A DNA stretch of 7,469 bases, taken from an uncultured Bacilli bacterium (GTDB taxonomy: Bacteria; Bacillota_I; Bacilli_A; RF39; UBA660). Shown here in pieces: positions 1 through 5,639 of the stretch. Position 1 is the stretch's first letter. Each line of letters opens with the position of its first letter. A program made the position numbers and the translations under genes. Below the pieces are notes generated by a model. The model made no database searches. It was not told the origin of the DNA and saw nothing but the letters and a program-made list of their open reading frames with translations. Location: positions 1 to 7,469 of the forward strand of contig CAJGDV010000058.1 in NCBI GenBank assembly GCA_904502155.1, in the 5' to 3' direction.

Positions 1-27
1 CATTTTCTTTAGTTCTTTCTTTTTCAT
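1..27 (-). CDS. 5' end of an unidentified gene leaving the window
   Basis: The first nine codons of a possible gene read MKKKELKKM, starting at ATG 27-25 and running off the left edge. A Shine-Dalgarno AGGTG at 37-33 lies five bases upstream of the ATG, which is good spacing. The lysine-rich start is too short to identify: it could be the n-region of a signal peptide or simply a basic N-terminus. The SASP terminator hairpin (46-62) ends only about 19 bases upstream, leaving no room for a separate promoter. Expression would need readthrough of that terminator or a promoter inside the SASP gene. Confidence 0.5.
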
Positions 28-39
28 ACTATCACCTAT

Positions 40-62
40 AAAAAAGGTAGCATAATGCTACC
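40..62 (-). terminator. Intrinsic terminator of the SASP gene
   Basis: On the minus strand a perfect 7-bp stem (GGTAGCA with TGCTACC) with a three-base loop is followed directly by six T residues (45-40). It begins six bases after the SASP stop codon. Four of the seven pairs are G-C, making it one of the more stable hairpins in this AT-rich window. Confidence 0.85.
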
Positions 63-68
63 TATGAA

Positions 69-275
69 TTATTTGTTAGATTTATTTAATTGTTGTTCAC
101 CCATTTTAACTAATCTTTTAGTAATTTCACCACCAACACGTCCATTAGCTCTACTAGATGCATCTGGACCCATCTTAACACCTAATTCATTAGCTATTTC
201 ATATTTCATTTGTTCAACAGCTTGTTTTTTAGCATTTTTATTTTCAGTTTTTTTACTTGTACCTTTTTTATTCAT
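69..275 (-). CDS. Alpha/beta-type small acid-soluble spore protein (SASP)
   Basis: This 68-residue protein belongs to the family that coats and protects forespore DNA and is degraded by the protease GPR at germination. Visible hallmarks are the GPR cleavage context KYEIANELGV, then a GPDASSRANG segment and the family signature GRVGGEITKRLVKM in the DNA-binding C-terminal half. The N-terminus is lysine-rich and length is typical. The start is ATG 275-273, six bases after a strong GGAGGTG ribosome site at 288-282. An in-frame ATG at 290-288 would add five residues, but it overlaps that ribosome site and falls at the predicted transcription start, so I reject it. The gene has its own probable sporulation promoter and a terminator just after the stop. 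It marks the organism as a likely spore former. In B. subtilis sspA also lies near thiI, but which paralogue this is cannot be said. Confidence 0.93.
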   Translation of the reverse strand: MNKKGTSKKTENKNAKKQAVEQMKYEIANELGVKMGPDASSRANGRVGGEITKRLVKMGEQQLNKSNK

Positions 276-297
276 AGTATTCACCTCCATACACTAT

Positions 298-327
298 TAA
301 TATGTGTATTTTTTAAGGTTTTATACT
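298..327 (-). promoter_or_regulatory. Probable sigma-G (forespore) promoter of the SASP gene
   Basis: On the minus strand, GTATA at 326-322 fits the sigma-G -35 pattern (GHATR). CATATTA at 304-298 fits the -10 pattern (CATWHTA), with a 17-base spacer. Transcription would begin near 290, giving a leader of about 15 bases that contains GGAGGTG and leads to ATG 275. SASP genes are classical sigma-G targets. The match was judged by eye, and sigma-F has a related -35, so the exact sigma factor is an inference. Confidence 0.6.
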
Positions 328-366
328 ATAGTAATCAAACATAAAATATAGATGATATATTATTAA

Positions 367-1563
367 TTATTTTCCTTCATAAACAATATATGAATCATCA
401 TAACCATCAGCCCATCCAAAAATATTATCATTATCAGGATTATCAAACAATTCAAAATCTGCACTTGAATCTTTCCCTTTAATTATAACTTTTTTAGTTT
501 CTCCCCAGTTAAAAGATCTTCTATTTAATTTTTTTATGCTTTTTGGTATTGTAATTTCATTAATAAAATGATTCCAAAAAGCACTATGTTTAACTTCTTC
601 TATACCTTCATTCAATGTTATTTTTGTTAATTTATTACAACCAAAGGCATAAGTTGGTATAACTTTTAAACTTCTTGGTATATTTAATTCTTCAATGAAA
701 TTTCTTTCAAATACACAAGTTTCCATACTTTGAATATTATTTGGAAGTTTTAATTCAGTAATTTGATTTTCAGCAAAAACCCATTCACCCATTGATGTTA
801 TTGAATCAGGCAAATAAAGTTTTTCAAGTCTATTAGCATGAAATGCTTCATCTCCAATATATGTAACTGTATTAGGTATTTCTACATAACGTAATAAACC
901 ACCATCTTGATTATCATAGCATGCCAAATCATCAGTTTCCATTTTCTCTTTAGAATTATTTGGATAAGTATATGTATATGTTGGATTATCATAACATAAT
1001 GTAACTTTATCTTTATAAAATGCTTTATCTCCAATTGTTGTTACTGTAACACCATTAATTTGAGATGGAATTCTAATAGAATCTCCACATGATGAATCAT
1101 AACCTGTAATTGTTCCAGTTGATTCATCAAAAGTAAAACATGTAGGATCTACATCTTTTACAATCAATTCTGGGTCTATTTCACAAAAACCATTATATTC
1201 TGAAATTTCAATTTTATCATCATTAAGATTTTTTTTAGCACAATATTTTCCGTTATTAACAGCAATAGCTCCAATATCATCTTTAACACCAACAAATCCC
1301 TTTATTGCAGTATCTCCTTTATAATCTAATTCATTATCTTCTAATTTATATACATTTTTAGCAGTTGTAGATTTTAAACTTTCTGTAAAATATTTTTGCT
1401 CTCCTGCTTTTAAAATATTATTAGCTGAAGATTCAAATGCTCCTCTTTTTGCTTCATCAACTATTTTATTGACTGTAGGTATTGCTATTAAAGCAATTAT
1501 TCCTAATATTAAAATAACAGCTAATAATTCTATTAATGTAAATCCTTTATTTTTGCTAATCAT
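367..1563 (-). CDS. Type IV pilin-like protein with C-terminal BspA-type leucine-rich repeats
   Basis: The 398-residue protein starts with a class III signal, MISKNKG|FTLIELL. Prepilin peptidase would cut after G7, leaving F8 as +1 and the conserved glutamate E12 at +5, followed by a hydrophobic assembly helix to about residue 30 and an amphipathic helix to about 60. A small pilin-like region runs to about 135. From about 163 to 362 come LRR_5/BspA-like repeats. Six start at residues 227, 249, 271, 293, 315 and 337, an exact 22-residue period, each with a (V/L/I)x(I/L)(P/N) strand and a later AF, VF or SF. A first repeat at 163 is separated by a 42-residue insertion. Eight cysteines occur in sequential pairs. 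BspA-like repeats often mediate surface binding, so an exported pseudopilin adhesin is the inferred role. No pilus assembly or peptidase gene is in the window. AAGGAGG lies seven bases before the ATG, and the gene has its own promoter. Confidence 0.9.
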   Translation of the reverse strand: MISKNKGFTLIELLAVILILGIIALIAIPTVNKIVDEAKRGAFESSANNILKAGEQKYFTESLKSTTAKNVYKLEDNELDYKGDTAIKGFVGVKDDIGAIAVNNGKYCAKKNLNDDKIEISEYNGFCEIDPELIVKDVDPTCFTFDESTGTITGYDSSCGDSIRIPSQINGVTVTTIGDKAFYKDKVTLCYDNPTYTYTYPNNSKEKMETDDLACYDNQDGGLLRYVEIPNTVTYIGDEAFHANRLEKLYLPDSITSMGEWVFAENQITELKLPNNIQSMETCVFERNFIEELNIPRSLKVIPTYAFGCNKLTKITLNEGIEEVKHSAFWNHFINEITIPKSIKKLNRRSFNWGETKKVIIKGKDSSADFELFDNPDNDNIFGWADGYDDSYIVYEGK

Positions 1564-1591
1564 AATATATCCTCCTTATTCTTATAATTCA

Positions 1592-1620
1592 ATTATATAA
1601 TAATTTATAATTTTTTTCAA
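1592..1620 (-). promoter_or_regulatory. Sigma-A promoter of the pilin-LRR gene
   Basis: On the minus strand, TTGAAA (1620-1615) and a perfect TATAAT (1597-1592) are separated by exactly 17 bases. Transcription should start near 1585, giving a leader of about 20 bases that carries the AAGGAGG site at 1577-1571. The -35 touches the T-tract of the thiI terminator, so the two signals abut. Near-consensus elements suggest vegetative expression, with no operator evident. Confidence 0.8.
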
Positions 1621-1668
1621 AAAAAAAATAAACCCCATCATCTATTTCCAAGAAATGGGGTTTATTTT
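1619..1668 (-). terminator. Intrinsic terminator of thiI
   Basis: A 14-bp stem pairs 1625-1638 with 1655-1668 around a 16-base loop, with a CCCC/GGGG core. On the minus strand a run of T residues follows down to 1619. The stem starts two bases past the thiI stop codon. Because the flanks are A-rich on one side and T-rich on the other, it could also stop plus-strand transcription, although no plus-strand gene approaches it here. Confidence 0.9.
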
Positions 1669-1669
1669 A

Positions 1670-2848
1670 TTATAATAAATCGTCATAAGTTTGTGGTTCT
1701 AAATTTTTTATTACTTCTATATTTTCAATACATTCATCAATTAATGATTCATAATCAAAATTTGATTCATATTGTAAACATTTTTCAAGTTTAGGATTAA
1801 TAACTGGATGTTTTGGTAAGAAGATTGTACAGCAATCTTCAAATGGTAAAATACTTGTTTCGTATGTTCCTATTTTTTCTGCTATTTTTATAATTTCTAA
1901 TTTATCTAAACATGCTACTGGTCTAATAACTGGCATATTTGTAACATTATTAATTACTGACATAGATGTAATTGTTTGACTTGCAACTTGACCTACACTT
2001 TCCCCGTTAATTAAAATTTCACATTTTTTCTTCATAGCATATTTAGTTGCTATTCTATACATCATACGGCGCATAATAGTTATATTATAATTAGCAGGAC
2101 AATTTTGGTATATAGCTTCTTGTAATTTAGTAAAAGGTACAACGTGTACTTTTACATTACCTGAATATTCATTAATAATACTAGCAAGTTTAATAACTTT
2201 ATTTTTAGCATTTAAACTTGTATGAGGTGGAGATTCAAAATATAAACATTCAACATTAACTCCACGTTTAAGTGCTAAGTAACCTGCTACTGGTGAATCA
2301 ATACCACCAGATAACATAAGCATTCCTTTACCTTGAATACCAACAGGATATCCTCCACTACCAGCGATTTCATTTTTATAAATAAAAGTTCCTTCAGGTC
2401 TAATTTCAATATGTATTCTTAAGTCAGGATTATGTACATCAACTTTACAATCGAAATTTTTAAGTACTAATCCTCCAATTACATGATTAAATTCCATTGA
2501 AGGAATTTCAAAACTTTTATCTGCTCTTTTTGTTTCAACTTTAAAAGTTTTAAAGTTTTCTAGTTTTACAACTTCTAAAACTTTAGCTTTAATATTATCA
2601 ACATTATTATCAACTTTATGACAAATAACTATACTATGAATACCAAAGATTTTACTTAATTTTTCTGCTATTTCATCAATATATTTATTATCACAAGTAA
2701 TATACATACGAACACGATCATATTTCATTTCATATTCATAATCTGAAAGTAAATTATTAATATTAGATGCTAACATCTTAATAAATACTTTACGATTTTC
2801 TTTTTTTGTTGTTAATTCTCCATATTTAATTAAAATTAATTTTTCCAT
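1670..2848 (-). CDS. thiI: ThiI, tRNA 4-thiouridine synthase / thiamine-thiazole sulfur carrier
   Basis: ThiI adenylates U8 of tRNA and replaces its oxygen with sulfur; in many bacteria it also supplies sulfur for the thiazole of thiamine. The 392-residue protein has an N-terminal ferredoxin-like region, a THUMP domain (including FKVETKRADKSF near 103-114), and a PP-loop ATPase with SGGIDS at 180-185. GESVGQVASQT at 282-292 and EDCCTIFLPKHP near 337-348 are also family signatures. It ends without the rhodanese domain of the E. coli enzyme, as expected for Gram-positive ThiI. A rhodanese-less ThiI needs a cysteine desulfurase, usually the neighbouring NifZ, but none is in this window. GGAGGG at 2859-2854 lies five bases before the ATG. 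It has its own promoter and a strong terminator, so it looks monocistronic. Confidence 0.96.
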   Translation of the reverse strand: MEKLILIKYGELTTKKENRKVFIKMLASNINNLLSDYEYEMKYDRVRMYITCDNKYIDEIAEKLSKIFGIHSIVICHKVDNNVDNIKAKVLEVVKLENFKTFKVETKRADKSFEIPSMEFNHVIGGLVLKNFDCKVDVHNPDLRIHIEIRPEGTFIYKNEIAGSGGYPVGIQGKGMLMLSGGIDSPVAGYLALKRGVNVECLYFESPPHTSLNAKNKVIKLASIINEYSGNVKVHVVPFTKLQEAIYQNCPANYNITIMRRMMYRIATKYAMKKKCEILINGESVGQVASQTITSMSVINNVTNMPVIRPVACLDKLEIIKIAEKIGTYETSILPFEDCCTIFLPKHPVINPKLEKCLQYESNFDYESLIDECIENIEVIKNLEPQTYDDLL

Positions 2849-2870
2849 ATAATCCCTCCAAAGCGTGTAT

Positions 2871-2899
2871 ATTATAACACATTAAAAAGAATATATCAA
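2871..2899 (-). promoter_or_regulatory. thiI: Sigma-A promoter of thiI with extended -10
   Basis: On the minus strand, TTGATA (2899-2894), a 17-base spacer and a perfect TATAAT (2876-2871) are present. A TG one base upstream of the -10 (TGTTATAAT) makes it an extended -10. The -35 falls in the loop and distal arm of the upstream gene's terminator hairpin, so terminator and promoter are physically interleaved. Confidence 0.8.
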
Positions 2900-2911
2900 A
2901 ATATATTCTTT
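2884..2911 (-). terminator. AT-rich intrinsic terminator of the three-gene operon
   Basis: An 11-bp stem pairs 2886-2896 with 2901-2911 around the loop TTTG (minus-strand reading). It ends in a run of five T residues at 2888-2884, of which three are part of the stem. The stem contains only one G-C pair, so it is weaker than the other terminators, and some readthrough into thiI is plausible. It overlaps the stop codon of the preceding gene. Confidence 0.55.
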
Positions 2912-3899
2912 ATTTTAAATTTCTTAAAAATATTATATTGTCTTCAATAAGTTTATCTTTCTTAATATTAAAATAAATATTATTATTTATATAAATATAA
3001 AAATTATTTTTAGTTTCACGAACTTTGTAAATATGTTTATATTTTATATGAGAATTCAAATGATTTGATGACATAAAATATGTATTATAAAAATATAATT
3101 CTTCTTCTGTTTCAGCATATTTTATTAATTCAAAAATTTGTTTTGTTCTTTTTTTAGCTTTAGCATTTATAAATGTTAATAATAACATTATAAAAATTAA
3201 AGCATAATAGAATATTTTAATATTTTTAAATACTCCAAATAAACCTATTATTGATGCTAAAAACAATAATGATGTAATAATTATTTCATGTCTTAATGTA
3301 AAAGCACATGCTTTTAAGCATTCATCATATGTATGTTTAATTTTAGTTCTAAAAACTAAATCTGAATCTTTTAATGTTTTTTCTAAATATTTAAATAACT
3401 TATCATGTTCTTCTGTTGCTGGTACAAACATAGGATCATTATTATTATAAATTTCCTTTAATTGTTTATAATTAACAAACATTAAATCAGTTAATTCTGA
3501 TTTTTGAAGTTTAGTTTTTTCTATATCTAAATTGTATTTAAGTAAATAAACATCATCGAAACAATTAATTTTCATTTCTTTCATTTCTTGTTTACGTTTT
3601 ATTGTAAACAAGAATTGTAAGTCTTCTTCTTTTATTTTTAAGTTTAATTCTTCTTTTAATTCTCTTATAGCAGCTTGTCTACTAGTTTCTTTTGTTATTA
3701 CATGGCCTGCTGTTGATATAGCCCACAAATTAGGGTATGTATCTTTTTTTGGATTTCTTTTTTGAAGTAATAGTTCATTATAATCATTTAAAATCCATAT
3801 ATGAACTGTACGATGAAGGTCACCATTTCTTAATACTTCTTTTCTAGATTTTGTTCCTATTACTTCACCTTTATTATTTAATACATCTAATAATTCCAT
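2910..3899 (-). CDS. Nudix hydrolase fused to a two-helix membrane segment and a YcxB-like domain
   Basis: Residues 1 to about 175 form a Nudix domain of the isopentenyl-diphosphate-isomerase-like/YfcD type, which act on nucleoside diphosphates linked to another moiety or on related diphosphates. The Nudix box runs from G65 to L87 with E71, R79-E80 and E83-E84. Its usual late glycine is N86. A second part follows: a linker with YDECLKACAF (191-200), two hydrophobic helices (about 205-224 and 228-246), then a basic turn and a C-terminal region (about 268-329) with a KYKHIYKVRETKNNFYIYI strand pattern that I recognise as YcxB-like. Both soluble parts would face the cytoplasm. The frame is continuous, so this is one gene. 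Its ATG directly follows the previous stop (TAAATG), with only a weak GATGGG ribosome site, so translation is probably coupled. Substrate is unknown. Confidence 0.82.
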   Translation of the reverse strand: MELLDVLNNKGEVIGTKSRKEVLRNGDLHRTVHIWILNDYNELLLQKRNPKKDTYPNLWAISTAGHVITKETSRQAAIRELKEELNLKIKEEDLQFLFTIKRKQEMKEMKINCFDDVYLLKYNLDIEKTKLQKSELTDLMFVNYKQLKEIYNNNDPMFVPATEEHDKLFKYLEKTLKDSDLVFRTKIKHTYDECLKACAFTLRHEIIITSLLFLASIIGLFGVFKNIKIFYYALIFIMLLLTFINAKAKKRTKQIFELIKYAETEEELYFYNTYFMSSNHLNSHIKYKHIYKVRETKNNFYIYINNNIYFNIKKDKLIEDNIIFLRNLK

Positions 3900-5378
3900 T
3901 TAGCATCCCATCTTTTTCATTGTTTTATTAATTAATTCTATATATATTTTTGTATAGTTTTCTTGTACTATAGCTCCTGGTAAACCAGCATCTAATAAAG
4001 CTTGCTTCATAATTTGAGGTAAATCTTTCGGATTTATATATCTTATTAAATTTTCTCTAGCTTTAGCTTTATTAGAAAACTTTTTGTAATTTTTCTTTGT
4101 TATTGCTTCTCTTAGTGCTTCTAGAAATTGTGTTTCTCCAAACTCTCCATATGTTTGAATACAAGCTTTTTCTAGAATTTCTTGTTTTAATTTATCTATA
4201 TTAATGCTTATTGCATTATTTATATATCTTTCTAAATCAAATTCTCCATCAAGGGAATTTTTAATTATTAATACTACTTCAGCACTAGGTAAATAATTAA
4301 TAATTGTTAATCTAATATCATCATCTCTTGTAAAACCACTAGGGTCATTATTTTTAAGATATTTTTTAACTGCTTTTATAGCATGATCTAATGTATATTT
4401 TTTAGTTGTTTTTAATATTGCATCTACTAAAAGTTTTTCTTTTTGTTTTAAAGTTAAAATTGGTTTAGTAACTTCGTCTTCATTAAACGATTTATATAAT
4501 AAATCTTTCATAAATTTATTAATATCTTTTTTATATTGTTCACTATTAATCCATCTAAAGTGTGCGAATGTATAGTTTATATTTTTGTTTGGATTTAATG
4601 CTATTAATAATAATTCTAAATTTTCTCTATGACTTATTAATTTACCAATTTTATTATTGATAATATTACGTTTTTCACAATAATTTATCAATTTTTCACC
4701 TTTATTAAATACATTAGCATATATATTATTTAAAAAATTATTAAAATCTACATAGCTTACTTGATGTAATTTATTATTCTTTCTTAAATCATTAATATAT
4801 TCACTTATATAAAAACATGTATCATATAAATATGGCACTTTATCGTCTATTATATATGCAATATTTTTATACTCTGTTGTAAAAGGATTTGGATCTATTA
4901 ATCCTTTTTTTATTTCATCTGTTTCATCAATAAATTTTGATAGTAAATTAGCATCTTCTAATGATAATAATCTAATTGAAATATTATCACATCTTATATC
5001 TTCACTAATTTTTGATAAATGTTTAATTTTATTTTTGTTTAAAAAATCAAAAATTAATTCAGCTGATTTCTTTATATGTTTACGGTCTTGAGGTATATAT
5101 ATTTTAAGAGCTTTTTTATTTATAAAATCTTCTTTTCCATTAACAAGTTGAAGATAATATTTCCAATTATTTTCTCTATATGCATGAAGATGTGTACGAT
5201 ACTTGTATTTATCTTCAAAATAACTAAATACATCAAGTATCTTTTTTTCATCTTTAATATTATATTTTATCATTTGACCATATACAAAATTATCTGTTAT
5301 TTCAAAGTATGGATTAGATAACGCAAAAGTTGCAATATGAATTAGAAATTCATCAATTTTATCAAATCTATTAGTCAA
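3900..5378 (-). CDS. Unrecognised 492-aa protein with duplicated C-terminal helical repeat, TTG start
   Basis: I do not recognise a named family with confidence. Three regions are visible. Residues 1-80 are mainly helical and aromatic. An alpha/beta region (about 88-197) contains KIYIPQDRKHI, SKISEDIRCDNISIRL and GLIDPNPF. The C-terminus holds two related helical repeats (319-377 and 404-463), each with an Ala-x-x-x-Thr beginning and a central Phe-Thr or Phe-Ser. The middle region faintly resembles HopA1-type proteins (LxmY-like phospho-threonine lyases), but I hold this loosely. No signal peptide or membrane segment is seen. It is rich in Lys, Asn and Ile. The start is TTG 5378-5376: the codon just before it is an in-frame TAA, the next ATG would remove 35 residues, and GGAAG lies six bases upstream. 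It overlaps the previous gene by eight bases and abuts the next, so the three genes form an operon. Confidence 0.8.
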   Translation of the reverse strand: MTNRFDKIDEFLIHIATFALSNPYFEITDNFVYGQMIKYNIKDEKKILDVFSYFEDKYKYRTHLHAYRENNWKYYLQLVNGKEDFINKKALKIYIPQDRKHIKKSAELIFDFLNKNKIKHLSKISEDIRCDNISIRLLSLEDANLLSKFIDETDEIKKGLIDPNPFTTEYKNIAYIIDDKVPYLYDTCFYISEYINDLRKNNKLHQVSYVDFNNFLNNIYANVFNKGEKLINYCEKRNIINNKIGKLISHRENLELLLIALNPNKNINYTFAHFRWINSEQYKKDINKFMKDLLYKSFNEDEVTKPILTLKQKEKLLVDAILKTTKKYTLDHAIKAVKKYLKNNDPSGFTRDDDIRLTIINYLPSAEVVLIIKNSLDGEFDLERYINNAISINIDKLKQEILEKACIQTYGEFGETQFLEALREAITKKNYKKFSNKAKARENLIRYINPKDLPQIMKQALLDAGLPGAIVQENYTKIYIELINKTMKKMGC

Positions 5379-5565
5379 TTATATCTTCCATTCCACTAAT
5401 ATATGTTTCACAACTCATTTTGCGTGCTAATTCTAAAACTTCTTTTAAATCAACTGTATCTTCCCCTGTATCAGGTATGAAATCATTTTGTTCTATTTCA
5501 CTATCAAGTATTCTACTAACTACTTCGATGTTCTTATCATTGTAGTACAAAGTTGTTTTTTCCAT
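5371..5565 (-). CDS. Small acidic protein of unknown function, first gene of the operon
   Basis: This 64-residue protein matches no family I know. It starts METTL-like (MEKTTLYYND), has a short strand-forming beginning, then a strongly acidic remainder with a probable helix (DLKEVLELARKM, 39-50) and a single cysteine at 52. Acidic residues far outnumber basic ones. It has AGGAT at 5578-5574, eight bases from the ATG, and lies directly behind an extended -10 promoter. Its last codons overlap the TTG start of the 492-aa gene by eight bases, so the two are translationally coupled, and the pair probably works together. Small size, acidity and position would fit a partner or antitoxin-like protein, but that is only inference from layout. 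Confidence 0.7.
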   Translation of the reverse strand: MEKTTLYYNDKNIEVVSRILDSEIEQNDFIPDTGEDTVDLKEVLELARKMSCETYISGMEDIID

Positions 5566-5589
5566 AATCTCACATCCTATTATAATAAA

Positions 5590-5598
5590 ATTATACCA
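5590..5598 (-). promoter_or_regulatory. Extended -10 promoter of the three-gene operon
   Basis: On the minus strand TGGTATAAT combines an extended TG with a perfect TATAAT at 5595-5590. Transcription would start near 5583, about 18 bases before the ATG at 5565. The -35 position (TTCTTT at 17-base spacing) is poor, and it lies in the T-tract of the ezrA terminator, so recognition would depend on the extended -10. A second TATAAT-like hexamer lies just downstream, but too close to the ribosome site to be useful. Confidence 0.65.
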
Positions 5599-5607
5599 TA
5601 AAATAAG

Positions 5608-5639
5608 AAAAAAAAAGAACTATTTTTAAAAATAGTTCT
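5608..5639 (-). terminator. ezrA: Palindromic intrinsic terminator of ezrA
   Basis: A perfect 24-base inverted repeat (5616-5639) is followed on the minus strand by a run of nine T residues (5616-5608). The ezrA TAG stop codon lies at the outer edge of the hairpin, so terminator and coding end overlap. The stem centre is all A-T, and only four pairs are available at each end to hold it, two of them G-C. Confidence 0.85.

Noticed and set aside
276..290. Longer SASP start at ATG 290-288 (MEVNT extension)
   Set aside because: It overlaps the GGAGGTG ribosome site of the downstream ATG and lies at the predicted transcription start.
55..300. Plus-strand open frame opposite the SASP gene
   Set aside because: It is antisense to a clear SASP gene, has no ribosome site and gives a low-complexity hydrophobic peptide.
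324..333. 10-bp palindrome TACTATAGTA near the SASP promoter as an operator or terminator
   Set aside because: It has no loop or T-tract for termination, and palindromes of this length arise by chance in AT-rich DNA.
300..366. Terminator for the pilin-LRR gene
   Set aside because: Only very weak A-T hairpins are visible after its stop; no stem with a T-tract could be supported.
1669..2848. Cysteine desulfurase (nifZ) or remnant next to thiI
   Set aside because: No PLP-lysine or desulfurase motif is found in any of the translated genes in this window.
5076..5321. Plus-strand open frame inside the 492-aa gene
   Set aside because: It is opposite a longer coding region, Phe/Ile-rich as expected from antisense reading of Lys/Asn codons, and has no ribosome site.
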